Below, one piece after another: positions 8,281-17,044 of a stretch of DNA of 64,000 nucleotides (position 1 is the first letter of the stretch; every line of letters starts with the position of its first letter). The DNA is taken from positions 62,001 to 126,000 of the forward strand of contig NZ_JANQBQ010000001.1 of the NCBI RefSeq assembly GCF_024723825.1, in the 5' to 3' direction. Made by a program: the position numbers and the translations under genes. The stretch comes from Romboutsia lituseburensis. Its GTDB lineage: Bacteria; Bacillota; Clostridia; Peptostreptococcales; Peptostreptococcaceae. Under the pieces are notes generated by a model, which was given only the letters and a program-made list of their open reading frames with translations, was not told where the DNA came from and searched no databases.

Positions 8281-10386
8281 ATGAAAAGTAATAAAAAAAT
8301 AAAATTTACCCTATTAATTATATCAATGTTATCATTATCGATATTTTTAATATCATTACCAACAATATTTATGTATGCAATGAACTGTAATGGTGTAACA
8401 ACAAGTTATATGCATGATGACAAAAAACTTATAGAAGAAGATTTTTATAAAAGTCAAGCATTTGATGAAGCAGTAATGAGACCACTTATAGGCTATTTAA
8501 ATACAGCAGTTACAAGTGATAAAGATTTGAAAAATAATGAGAAAAAAGAATTAGATCAAAATAAAAAAAGAGCAAAAGAAAACTTAAGCAATTTAAGTAA
8601 TGTAGAATTTATAGCAATAAATAAAGATACAAATGAATACTACACAAATACTTCAGCTAAAGACATAGAAGAATTTGAAGGTCTTGTAGCACAAAAGCAG
8701 AGAAAAGCTGGTTGTGTAGTAGCAGATATTGTATCAGAAGATAAAAGTATTCAATACAACAAAACCATAAATACAAAATTATATACAAAAATGGATTCAG
8801 AAGGAAGGCTAGCTAGTTTAATAAATATAGATAATATAGATATACAGGTTGCTGTTACTAAAAATATAGCACCAGGTGATTGGATATATGGAATCTATAA
8901 AGGTTACCAAAATGATGTATTATTTTTCAAAGTAGCAGGTGGAGTATCTGTAATATCATTAATAGTATGCTTATTATCTATAATACTTTATAAATTATCT
9001 AAAGTAGAGTTATTTAGTAGAGATAGTTTTGCTATAAAAGTTTTAAATAAGATACCTATAGAGCTAAGGTTATTGTTAATACCAGTAGTTTTATTTTATG
9101 GATTTTGGCTAGTAAATTCACTTTCATATATATACTACGATGCATATTATTATGATGTAGTATATAGTATTATCTTTAGTATTTTATATTTATTTATCGT
9201 ATTCATGCTGATATATATAAGTGGGAAACAAATAAAAAGTATAAAGAGTAAAGAAGATATATTAAATCAAAGTTTAATAATAAAAATATTTGTACTATCT
9301 AAAAAAACAATAAAGAATACTAGTAAAAAGAGAAAAGATGTAATTACGAAATTACTTAAATCAAATCAAAATATGCCTTTAATAAAAAGAGTAATGATAA
9401 TAGTAGGTATAGGCATTGTAGCAAATACAATTATAAGCTTCATATGTGTATTACTTTGGGCTAACTTTGAATTTGTAGGTGCTATAATTGCTATGATGCT
9501 AAGTAATGTTGTTTTAGTAGGATTAGCATATCTTCTAATAAAAAAACTAGCATATTTAAGTGATATAATAGAAGGAACAGAAAACATAAAAAATGGAAAT
9601 TTAAGCTATAAAATAGAAGTGAAGGACAATGATAACTTTACAACTTTAGCACAAAACATAAACAATATAGGAGAAGGTCTAGAAAACTCAATAGACAAGC
9701 AATTAAGAAGTGAAAGAATGAAAAGTGAGCTTATAACAAATGTAAGTCATGATTTAAAAACACCTCTTACATCTATAATAAATTATATAGACCTTATAAA
9801 AGATGAAAAAAATATACAACCAGAATATATAAATGACTATGTAAATGTATTAGATTCAAAATCAAAAAGGTTAAAATCATTAATAGAAGATTTATTTGAA
9901 GCTAGCAAAGCAAGTAGTGGAAATATAGAATTAAACATAGAACGTATAGAGTTTGATCAGCTAATAAGACAAGCCATTGGAGAAGTAGAAGAGAGGCTAT
10001 CGCAATCAAATTTAGATATTAAACTTAATATGCCAAAAGAAAAAATACACATAAATGCAGATGGAAAAAGATTATATAGAGTTTTAGAAAATTTATTATC
10101 AAATATAGCTAAGTATTCACTTTCAAATACTAGGGTATATATTGACGTAACAACAGAAAATCAAAAAGTAAAATTAGTTATGAAAAATATATCTTCTTAT
10201 GAACTAAATTTTGATGCAGAAGATATAGTAGAGAGATTCAAAAGAGGCGATGAATCTAGAAATACAGAAGGTAGTGGATTAGGACTAGCTATAGCAAAAG
10301 ATTTAGTCATTATACAAGGTGGAAACTTTGATATAGATATAGATGGAGATTTATTTAAAGTTACAATAGAATTTTTCACAGTTTAA
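8281..10386 (+). CDS. Multi-pass sensor histidine kinase
   Basis: A 701-aa membrane kinase. The N-terminal helix (about 9-31) is followed by an extracytoplasmic region of about 180 residues. Further membrane segments lie near 216-238, 263-285, 290-318, 368-395 and 398-420, followed by a HAMP-like linker. The HisKA box is NVSHDLKTPLTS with H490. The ATPase domain has LENLLSNIAKY and GSGLGLAIAKDL; the usual DNG (N2/G1) motif is weak. It lies 21 bp behind the fourth lipoprotein gene and closes the operon that began with the regulator at 1810. The position suggests it senses something generated or bound at the cell surface by the lipoproteins. That link is inferred from gene order only. Confidence 0.9.
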   Translation: MKSNKKIKFTLLIISMLSLSIFLISLPTIFMYAMNCNGVTTSYMHDDKKLIEEDFYKSQAFDEAVMRPLIGYLNTAVTSDKDLKNNEKKELDQNKKRAKENLSNLSNVEFIAINKDTNEYYTNTSAKDIEEFEGLVAQKQRKAGCVVADIVSEDKSIQYNKTINTKLYTKMDSEGRLASLINIDNIDIQVAVTKNIAPGDWIYGIYKGYQNDVLFFKVAGGVSVISLIVCLLSIILYKLSKVELFSRDSFAIKVLNKIPIELRLLLIPVVLFYGFWLVNSLSYIYYDAYYYDVVYSIIFSILYLFIVFMLIYISGKQIKSIKSKEDILNQSLIIKIFVLSKKTIKNTSKKRKDVITKLLKSNQNMPLIKRVMIIVGIGIVANTIISFICVLLWANFEFVGAIIAMMLSNVVLVGLAYLLIKKLAYLSDIIEGTENIKNGNLSYKIEVKDNDNFTTLAQNINNIGEGLENSIDKQLRSERMKSELITNVSHDLKTPLTSIINYIDLIKDEKNIQPEYINDYVNVLDSKSKRLKSLIEDLFEASKASSGNIELNIERIEFDQLIRQAIGEVEERLSQSNLDIKLNMPKEKIHINADGKRLYRVLENLLSNIAKYSLSNTRVYIDVTTENQKVKLVMKNISSYELNFDAEDIVERFKRGDESRNTEGSGLGLAIAKDLVIIQGGNFDIDIDGDLFKVTIEFFTV

Positions 10387-10392
10387 ATAACT

Positions 10393-10427
10393 AAAAGAGA
10401 TAAGTAAATAAACTTATCTCTTTTTTA
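10393..10427 (+). terminator. Intrinsic terminator after the histidine kinase
   Basis: AAAAGAGATAAG pairs with CTTATCTCTTTT over an 8-nt loop and ends in a run of T. Confidence 0.9.
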
Positions 10428-10742
10428 CGCTTAAAGAAATTATGATCCTTAGCAATCGGAGTATAATTATTGTAATTGAGTAATATTATACATTATGACT
10501 ATCGTAAAAAAGACGTTTTTGAGCAACGTACAAAGTTGTTGGGAATTTAAATAAAGTAGAATTAATACAACTTAATAAAATATTATTAATTATTTTAATA
10601 TTAACATAGATGATATGTTAAACAATATAAAATGTAAATTAGATATGTTACTATTTATTTAAAAAATAATGTTAAAAACATGTTAAAAAAATAATAAGAA
10701 TTCATACAAATGCTAAGAATAAGTTAAATAATTCGAATTTTA
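10428..10742. other. Non-coding stretch with nothing assigned
   Basis: About 315 bp of very AT-rich DNA without a credible gene. A weak dyad CAAC/GTTG occurs around 10523-10538. I recognise no riboswitch, T-box or CRISPR-like repeat. It is the long 5' flank of brnQ. Confidence 0.5.
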
Positions 10743-10771
10743 TTGAATATTTAGACAAAAAAATATACAAT
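10743..10771 (+). promoter_or_regulatory. Sigma-A promoter candidate for brnQ
   Basis: TTGAAT (10743-10748), a 17-bp spacer and TACAAT (10766-10771), about 40 bp before the brnQ start codon. Confidence 0.5.
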
Positions 10772-10811
10772 TACTTCAATACAATAACTATAAAAAACAT
10801 AGGGGGCGCTT

Positions 10812-12134
10812 ATGAAAAAACAATACAAAGATACCATAGTTGTAGGATTTGCATTATTTGCAATGTTCTTTGGGGCAGGAAACTTAATATTTCCACCGTA
10901 TTTAGGTTTAGTATCCGGTAGTCATTGGTTAACAGGATTTAGTGGATTTGTAATAGCAGATGTAGGATTAGCCTTATTAGCAATATTAGCAGCAGCTAAG
11001 TGTCAAGGAGATATAAGTGTAGTACTTGGAAGAAGTGGGAAAACAATTTCAGGTATATTGGCAGCAGCAATTATGATTTGCTTAGGGCCACTTTTAGCAA
11101 TACCAAGAACAGGAGCAACAACATTTGAAATGGGAGTTGCACCTATATTTAGTGGATTTAGTCCAATATTATTTTCAGTAATATTCTTTGGCTTAACACT
11201 TGTACTTACAATAAAGCCATCAAAAGTTGTAGATATTATAGGACAATATTTAACTCCAGCATTATTGGTAGCACTAATATTTTTAATTATAATGGGTGTG
11301 GTATCACCACTTGGTGATTTAAGCCAGCCAGCTAAAATAGATGCCATATTTGCAGAAGGTATATCTCAAGGATATCAAACAATGGATCCATTAGGAGCAA
11401 TAGCTTTATCTGCTGTAGTAATAATATCTCTTGGTCAAAAAGGATATAAAAAAGAGTCTGAAAAAGTAAAATTAACATTACAAGCAGGAATTGTCGCAGG
11501 AGTAGCACTACTTATAGTATATGGAGGACTTGCATATTTAGGGGCTACAGTTGCTGGTCAGTTTAAAGGAGTAAATCCAGCTGATATAAATCAAACAGCA
11601 TTAATAGTAAACATAACAGAGCAACTACTAGGTCAACCTGGTAAAGTAGTATTAGCAGTTATAGTAGCATTAGCTTGCTTAACAACTTCAATAGGTCTTG
11701 TTTCAGCAACAGCTCAATATTTTTCTAAAATATCAAATGGAAAAGTAAAATATGAAACAATAGTAATTGGAGTATGTATATTTAGTGCAGTAGTAGCTAA
11801 CTTTGGTGTTAGTACAATAATATCATTCTCTGCACCAATACTATCAATAATTTATCCTGCTACAATAGTTTTAGTATTAATGACTTTATTTAGCAGTAAA
11901 ATTAAAAATGATAATGCTTTTAAATTTGCAACATATATAGCATTACTTGTAAGTGTTATTACAGTTGTAGACAGTATGGGAATTAAGATGTCATTTATAC
12001 ACAAATTACCTTTTGATAGCTTAGGATTTAACTGGATAGTTCCTGTTATAATTGCTGGTGTAGTAGGCAGTTTAATTCCATCAAAGAAAGCATCAAGTAG
12101 TGATAGTTTAAATCAAGATATTATAAATAAATAA
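10812..12134 (+). CDS. brnQ: Branched-chain amino acid transporter of the BrnQ (LIVCS) family
   Basis: A 440-aa protein with about 12 membrane helices. It opens with the family hallmark FALFAMFFGAGNLIFPPYLG (about residues 13-32) and contains GPLLAIPRTGATTFE, both characteristic of sodium-coupled Leu/Ile/Val carriers. The length matches the family. It has its own promoter and terminator and is monocistronic. In Stickland-fermenting clostridia branched-chain amino acids are electron donors and precursors of branched-chain acids, so uptake fits the ornithine operon elsewhere in the window. The start follows AGGGGGC at a good distance. Confidence 0.93.
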   Translation: MKKQYKDTIVVGFALFAMFFGAGNLIFPPYLGLVSGSHWLTGFSGFVIADVGLALLAILAAAKCQGDISVVLGRSGKTISGILAAAIMICLGPLLAIPRTGATTFEMGVAPIFSGFSPILFSVIFFGLTLVLTIKPSKVVDIIGQYLTPALLVALIFLIIMGVVSPLGDLSQPAKIDAIFAEGISQGYQTMDPLGAIALSAVVIISLGQKGYKKESEKVKLTLQAGIVAGVALLIVYGGLAYLGATVAGQFKGVNPADINQTALIVNITEQLLGQPGKVVLAVIVALACLTTSIGLVSATAQYFSKISNGKVKYETIVIGVCIFSAVVANFGVSTIISFSAPILSIIYPATIVLVLMTLFSSKIKNDNAFKFATYIALLVSVITVVDSMGIKMSFIHKLPFDSLGFNWIVPVIIAGVVGSLIPSKKASSSDSLNQDIINK

Positions 12135-12180
12135 GAAAAAGTATAACTTAAAAATTTATAAACATATTTTAAATTAAAAA

Positions 12181-12226
12181 TAATCTAAGTATATATAGAA
12201 GTTATATTTACTTAGATTATTTTGTT
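12181..12226 (+). terminator. Intrinsic terminator after brnQ
   Basis: TAATCTAAGTA pairs with TACTTAGATTA over a 17-nt loop that can itself fold, and is followed by a T-rich tract. Confidence 0.75.
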
Positions 12227-12421
12227 TTATTTTTTTTCATTTTGTAACAATTATGAAACAAAATTGATATATACTATATTTATGAAGAAAAAAGGAGAAA
12301 AAATGTTTAAGTGTTTGTGAATAGATGGTAAAATATTATCTTGTAAATAAGTTTTTAAATATTAAAAATATAAGTATAACAAGCACTATATAATAAAGAC
12401 AATAAAGGAGATAGTTATATA

Positions 12422-13318
12422 ATGAAAAAAAGTAAAATATTAATATTAATTATTGCCCTGATAGCAATAGCTGTGGGTGCAGGATACGGTTGTTATAGGT
12501 GGTATTCTTTGAAAGAGTTAAATAAAGAACAAATAAAAATAAGTGACTATATAGAATATACAGATCTTGCAAGTGAAAATACAGCACAAGTAAATTGGAA
12601 GTATGTAGCTTCAATAATAGGGGTTATAGAAAATAATAATTTTGAAAAAGCAACAACTAATGAAATAAAAGAAATAGCTAAAATGTTTGTTAATGATAAG
12701 CATAAACTAAACTCTTTAGATACAGTACTAGAAAAAATAGGATTTAGTAAAAATGAAAAGCAAAGAGCATACGATTATATAGAAGATTTAAAATACTACG
12801 GTTTAACACCTAGTAAATTAGAATCAGACTCTCAATACATTAAGTTCATAGAAAGTATAAAAGAAGGAGCAATAACAAATTATAAAAAATATAAAATACT
12901 TCCTTCTGTAACAATAGCTCAGGCAATACTTGAAACAGGATGGGGACAATCTGAATTAGCAAGCAAGTATAACAATTTATTTGGAATAAAAGCGGATAAG
13001 TTTTGGAAGGGTGAATTTGTTACTTTAGAAACTAAAGAGTTTTCTGGAACTGTAATAAATGATAAGTTCAGAAAATATAAAGATAAAGATCAATCAATAT
13101 ATGATCATGCGAAATTCTTATATGAAAATAAAAGATACAGAGAAAATGGAGTATTTGAATCAAATACTTACAAATATCAAGCAAATGCACTTCAAGAAGC
13201 TGGATATAGTACTCTTATGAATGATATGGGAGAAAAAATATATGCAAAACAATTAATACAATTGATACAACAATATAACTTACAATTGATAGATAATGAG
13301 GCGCAAGGTCAAAAATAG
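12422..13318 (+). CDS. Membrane-anchored GH73 glucosaminidase (peptidoglycan hydrolase)
   Basis: A 298-aa protein with one N-terminal membrane helix (about residues 5-24), then a helical region and a glycoside hydrolase family 73 domain (about 140-290). The catalytic Glu is predicted to be E171 in AQAILETGWGQS, followed by the family motif YNNLFGIKAD. The C-terminal half has the expected YDHAKFL and YATDP-like segments in altered form. It is related to the FlgJ/Bax-type endo-beta-N-acetylglucosaminidases that cut the glycan strands of the wall. It stands alone between two terminators. The role is probably wall turnover; the precise cell-cycle role is unknown. Confidence 0.87.
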   Translation: MKKSKILILIIALIAIAVGAGYGCYRWYSLKELNKEQIKISDYIEYTDLASENTAQVNWKYVASIIGVIENNNFEKATTNEIKEIAKMFVNDKHKLNSLDTVLEKIGFSKNEKQRAYDYIEDLKYYGLTPSKLESDSQYIKFIESIKEGAITNYKKYKILPSVTIAQAILETGWGQSELASKYNNLFGIKADKFWKGEFVTLETKEFSGTVINDKFRKYKDKDQSIYDHAKFLYENKRYRENGVFESNTYKYQANALQEAGYSTLMNDMGEKIYAKQLIQLIQQYNLQLIDNEAQGQK

Positions 13319-13350
13319 AATAGTATATAGTTTACTAATAATTAATATAA

Positions 13351-13383
13351 AGAACTTAGGATTAATAATCTTAAGTTTTTTTA
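13351..13383 (+). terminator. Intrinsic terminator after the glucosaminidase
   Basis: AACTTA and TAAGTT with an inner GATT/AATC dyad, then a run of T. Confidence 0.75.
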
Positions 13384-13384
13384 G

Positions 13385-13411
13385 TTTACATAATACTAAA
13401 TAAGGTATAAT
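13385..13411 (+). promoter_or_regulatory. Promoter candidate for the WYL regulator / cas region
   Basis: TTTACA (13385-13390), a 15-bp spacer and TATAAT (13406-13411). The spacing is short but the hexamers are good. It lies about 90 bp before the regulator gene. Confidence 0.45.
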
Positions 13412-13498
13412 TAAATATTAATATTTTTGTTTTAATATAAAAGGTTTTTGTTAAAAAATGTAGAAAAAAAGTATATTGAGAAAAAATGATATGAGGAG

Positions 13499-14446
13499 AT
13501 GATAGATATAAGTTCAATACAAAATATTATTAAGATGATAATTTTATTGCAAAGTAGAGGTAAAATGAAAGGATTTGAATTAGCACAAGAACTAGAGGTA
13601 AGTGAGAGAAGGATTCTAAAATATAAGAAAGATTTAGAGGCTGCAGGAATATGGATAGAATCTAAACCAGGTGCATACGGAGGTTATTCTATAATAAGCA
13701 ATAATTTGCTTGGTGCTAATATAAAAGAAAAAGATATAATCGTATTAGAAATGCTAAAAGAACAATTATTATACAACAATGACATTAACAAAAATGAATT
13801 TATAGAAATTGTGGATAAATTAAAATCTGTAGTTAACAGCAAAAATAACTTAAATAATTATATGGATTATTTCACAGTTCAATCAAAATGTAATTATGAT
13901 TATAAAAAACAAAAAGAATTATGTGATAGCATTATATATTCATATATAACAAAAAGAAAAATACAAATTGATTACTATTCTCTATCATCAGGGTTAAAAA
14001 ATAGAGTAGTTCATCCATATGGTATGTTTACTTATAAAGGTGATACTTATATGGTAGCGTATTGTGAAAGTAGAAAAAGATTTTTGGATTTTAAGATATG
14101 TAGAATAGAGAGTTATGAAGTATTAGAAGAAAAGTACAAATTCAATGATGATTTTAATTGGGATGAATACAGTAAAAACTGTGTAGGTATCTATAAAGAT
14201 GGCGAAATTGATTTAGTTTTAAAAATAAATAAGCCCTTTTCATTAATAATAGAAGAAAAAATATGGGTAGATAATCAAGAAATAATACAAAAAGAAAAGT
14301 ATATAATCTTTAAAGCAAGAATGAATGGATATAGTGAAATAAAGAGTTGGGTTTTGAGTATGGGATCAAATGCAACTGTGTTAGAACCACAAAAACTAAA
14401 AGAAGATATTAAGGAAGAAATAAAAAAAATAAAAAATTTATATTAA
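13499..14446 (+). CDS. WYL-domain transcriptional regulator beside the cas operon
   Basis: A 315-aa protein with an N-terminal DeoR-like helix-turn-helix (about residues 8-62, containing KGFELAQELEVSERRILKYK), then a WYL ligand-binding domain (about 125-230, with IQIDYYSLSSG and VHPYGMFTYKGDTYMVAYC) and a C-terminal extension. WYL regulators are common next to CRISPR-Cas loci and several sense nucleotide or nucleic-acid ligands. It lies 66 bp upstream of cas6 on the same strand. The start is unusual: GAGGAG abuts the ATG at 13499 with almost no spacing, so the true initiation codon could lie slightly downstream, for example a rare ATA at 13508. A promoter-like TATAAT lies between it and cas6. 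Confidence 0.88.
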   Translation: MIDISSIQNIIKMIILLQSRGKMKGFELAQELEVSERRILKYKKDLEAAGIWIESKPGAYGGYSIISNNLLGANIKEKDIIVLEMLKEQLLYNNDINKNEFIEIVDKLKSVVNSKNNLNNYMDYFTVQSKCNYDYKKQKELCDSIIYSYITKRKIQIDYYSLSSGLKNRVVHPYGMFTYKGDTYMVAYCESRKRFLDFKICRIESYEVLEEKYKFNDDFNWDEYSKNCVGIYKDGEIDLVLKINKPFSLIIEEKIWVDNQEIIQKEKYIIFKARMNGYSEIKSWVLSMGSNATVLEPQKLKEDIKEEIKKIKNLY

Positions 14447-14484
14447 TTTTTTTATTACTACCTAAAAACGTCTACATTGGTGTT

Positions 14485-14490
14485 TATAAT
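14485..14490 (+). promoter_or_regulatory. Possible internal -10 element for cas6
   Basis: TATAAT, preceded by TGT, lies 22 bp before the cas6 start codon, in the 66-bp gap after the WYL gene. There is no good -35 box, which would suit an activated or repressed promoter. Confidence 0.35.
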
Positions 14491-14512
14491 GAACTTAAGA
14501 GAGGTGAAGTAA

Positions 14513-15250
14513 ATGAGAATAAAAATTGAACTGGGGACAAATGTTTTTCCTAGATACTATAGTTTATTAGGAACGAGTATTATAAAAGAAGCTATAAAAA
14601 AGTCTAGCAAAGAATATTTTGAAAATCTATATTATTATGAAGATAAGAATAATAAAGCTAGTAAAAATTTTACATTTTCATTCTTTGTAAAAAATTATGA
14701 AATAGAAAAGAATAACTTTATGGTAAAGGATAGAGTAACCATGTATATAAGTACCCCAGACTTAGAGTTAGGATTAAATATATATAATGGAATTGTTAAC
14801 ACTAAGATATTTAAGTATAAAGAATATGAAATGAGTAGAATTAAAGTTAGCTTAGTAAATGAATTAGATATAGATAGTGAAGAAGTGATTTTTAAGACAT
14901 TATCACCAATATGTATTAAAGACAATACAGGTAAGTTTTTAAATATAGATAGTGATAACTATGTGGGAGAGTTAAATTATATAACAGATATAGTTTTAAA
15001 AAATTATAGAGGTTATGGATTAAAGAAAGAACTTAAATTTGAAAATATAAACTTAAGAAAGATAGTTGTAAAAGAGCCAATGAGAGAATTTAAGCAAATT
15101 ACTAATAGAGAATATCAATTTGTAAATTCTTACAGAGGTAAGTTTATATTAAGAGGAGACAGTGAAGATTTAAATGATATATATAGGTTAGGAATTGGAT
15201 TTAAGCGAGGTCAAGGATTTGGAAATATAGAAACTGTAAGTGGGAGGTGA
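14513..15250 (+). CDS. cas6: Cas6 CRISPR RNA endoribonuclease
   Basis: A 245-aa RAMP-fold protein that cleaves pre-crRNA within each repeat. The C-terminal glycine-rich loop characteristic of Cas6 is clear: GIGFKRGQGFGNIE (about residues 227-240). The N-terminal half shows the ferredoxin-like pattern expected of the family. It is the first gene of the effector operon, follows GAGAGGTGA, and is separated by 5 bp from cas8. It should recognise the 29-nt repeat of the array at 23007 and possibly the degenerate repeat before cas4. Confidence 0.92.
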   Translation: MRIKIELGTNVFPRYYSLLGTSIIKEAIKKSSKEYFENLYYYEDKNNKASKNFTFSFFVKNYEIEKNNFMVKDRVTMYISTPDLELGLNIYNGIVNTKIFKYKEYEMSRIKVSLVNELDIDSEEVIFKTLSPICIKDNTGKFLNIDSDNYVGELNYITDIVLKNYRGYGLKKELKFENINLRKIVVKEPMREFKQITNREYQFVNSYRGKFILRGDSEDLNDIYRLGIGFKRGQGFGNIETVSGR

Positions 15251-15255
15251 TATAA

Positions 15256-17043
15256 GTGAATCTTAGGGTATATATGAACGATTGGTCAATGAATATGGGG
15301 ATTGTAGGATTTTTAAATATATTGAATCATGTGGATCTAAAAGATGAAGTAACTATGAAAGATAACTATATAGAATTTGATAGTTCAATATTAGAAAATT
15401 TTAACAAACATTACTTCAAATATTTTTTAGACAAAGATAACATTTATAAGAGTATAAATAATAATGTTATCATGAAATTGAATTATATAAAATCAAATCA
15501 TGATAAATTAAAATCAACAGTAGAACAATTAAAGAAAGATTTAATGTATCAAAATGGTAAAGTTAAAAACTATTTTAAAGATGACGCTAAGATAATTTCA
15601 GAAAATTTAAATTTACTAAAGGGTATAAAAAAAGAAGAAGATTTGGAACATTTAAATGAAATAGTAAATAATTGTTTAGAAATATTTGAGAAGCGATATA
15701 TTAATGAAAAATTAACGATAAATAAAACTAGAAGTTATATAGGCGATAATTTCTTTGGACAAGTTAGTTTTCTTCAAAAGCCTAGAGCTACTCTTAGTAT
15801 AGAAGAGCAAGCTGAATTTATGTATAGAGATTATATATTACCGATACTAGATTACTGTAACCTAAATGAATTATTACAAAAACAAGATATAGATAAGCTG
15901 ATTGAATTTATAGATAAGAGGTTAGAAGATAAAAATACATCTAAAGCTATTGAGGGTATATTCAAAGATATAAAAAAGATATCAAAAAAAAATAAGGATA
16001 TAGATTTAATACTAAATTATTATAATAGTGATAATTTGAAAATATGTGAAATGTGTTCTGATCATAAAGGAATAGTAAGTAATTATACAGAAGGCCATTT
16101 TTCTCCTCTTGCGGTTAGTGGAGATAATGCAATGAATATGTATTGGGATATGAAATTAGATTTTTCTATTTGTGATATATGTAAGTTAATGTTATTTTGT
16201 ACACCTGCAGGATCTAATATGGTAAGAAAAAACTATATAAAAGAAGGCGAAAATGAATTTTACACATTTATAAATATGGATACATCAATAGATGATTTAT
16301 ATAATAAAAATATAATCGTTAGAAATGCAAAAGATAGGGATTCAGTATTTAAAGAACTTATATTAGATATGGTAGGGGAAAATAAGAAAAAGAGTGAATG
16401 GCAACTAGGTAATATATTGTTTATAGAGTTTAAGGCAATAGATTCTAAGAAGTGTACGTTGAATTATTTTGATATACCAACATATTCATCAAAATTCTTC
16501 TGCGATGAATCAAAAACGCTAGATAGTATAAAAGATAAAAGCTTAAAGTTATCAGTAATAGATTTAATTTTGAAAGAGAGAGATTTAAAATATTTAATTA
16601 ATGAAAAAATTAGAGAAAAACTTACAGATTCATTAAATAGTTCAAAAGGATTTTATACTTCAACTAATGACATATATAAAGTTATAAAGATAAGGTATAC
16701 ATTAGATTGTTATAAAAAGGGAGGAAAAGAAAAAGTGGATGAGAAGAAGCTAAAATCAGTTAGATATGCAGGTAGAGAAATACATGATTATTATGTTCAA
16801 AATAACTCGAAAAATAAGATAGATGGAATTGCTTATAGACTTTTAAATACAGCGAAGGTAAGAAATAAGAAAGATTTTATGGATATAATACTTAGATTAT
16901 TTATGAGCTGTGAAAAAAGTGTTCCAACAGTATTTTTAGATGTAATGGCAGAAAAAGAATTAGATTTTGAATCAATAGCTTATGCATTTATATCAGGACT
17001 TATATCAGAAAAATATGAAACAAATACAATGGAGGGAAAATAA
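15256..17043 (+). CDS. cas8b: Type I-B Cascade large subunit Cas8b (Cst1-like)
   Basis: A 595-aa large subunit of the type I-B effector complex, which recognises the PAM and recruits Cas3. It starts at GTG behind GGGAGGTGA that overlaps the cas6 stop. Two CxxC pairs, C264/C267 (CEMC) and C306/C309 (CDIC), form a probable zinc finger of the kind seen in Cst1/Cas8b proteins. The surrounding SPLAVSGDNAMNMYWD is also a family-type segment. The rest is variable, as is usual for large subunits, so the assignment rests on these motifs, length and position between cas6 and cas7. Confidence 0.85.
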   Translation: MNLRVYMNDWSMNMGIVGFLNILNHVDLKDEVTMKDNYIEFDSSILENFNKHYFKYFLDKDNIYKSINNNVIMKLNYIKSNHDKLKSTVEQLKKDLMYQNGKVKNYFKDDAKIISENLNLLKGIKKEEDLEHLNEIVNNCLEIFEKRYINEKLTINKTRSYIGDNFFGQVSFLQKPRATLSIEEQAEFMYRDYILPILDYCNLNELLQKQDIDKLIEFIDKRLEDKNTSKAIEGIFKDIKKISKKNKDIDLILNYYNSDNLKICEMCSDHKGIVSNYTEGHFSPLAVSGDNAMNMYWDMKLDFSICDICKLMLFCTPAGSNMVRKNYIKEGENEFYTFINMDTSIDDLYNKNIIVRNAKDRDSVFKELILDMVGENKKKSEWQLGNILFIEFKAIDSKKCTLNYFDIPTYSSKFFCDESKTLDSIKDKSLKLSVIDLILKERDLKYLINEKIREKLTDSLNSSKGFYTSTNDIYKVIKIRYTLDCYKKGGKEKVDEKKLKSVRYAGREIHDYYVQNNSKNKIDGIAYRLLNTAKVRNKKDFMDIILRLFMSCEKSVPTVFLDVMAEKELDFESIAYAFISGLISEKYETNTMEGK

Positions 17044-17044
17044 T

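Noticed and set aside
10731-10748. CodY-like AATTTTATTGAATAT overlapping the brnQ -35
   Set aside because: Only about 10 of 15 consensus positions match, too weak in DNA this AT-rich.
12290-12319. AAGGAG followed by a five-codon frame ATG-TTT-AAG-TGT-TTG-TGA before the glucosaminidase gene
   Set aside because: Too short to support as a leader peptide; no attenuator structure was seen around it.
16982-17044. Upstream extension of cas7
   Set aside because: It lies inside cas8 without a ribosome site. The ATG at 17045 has GGAGGG and gives the family-like N-terminus.
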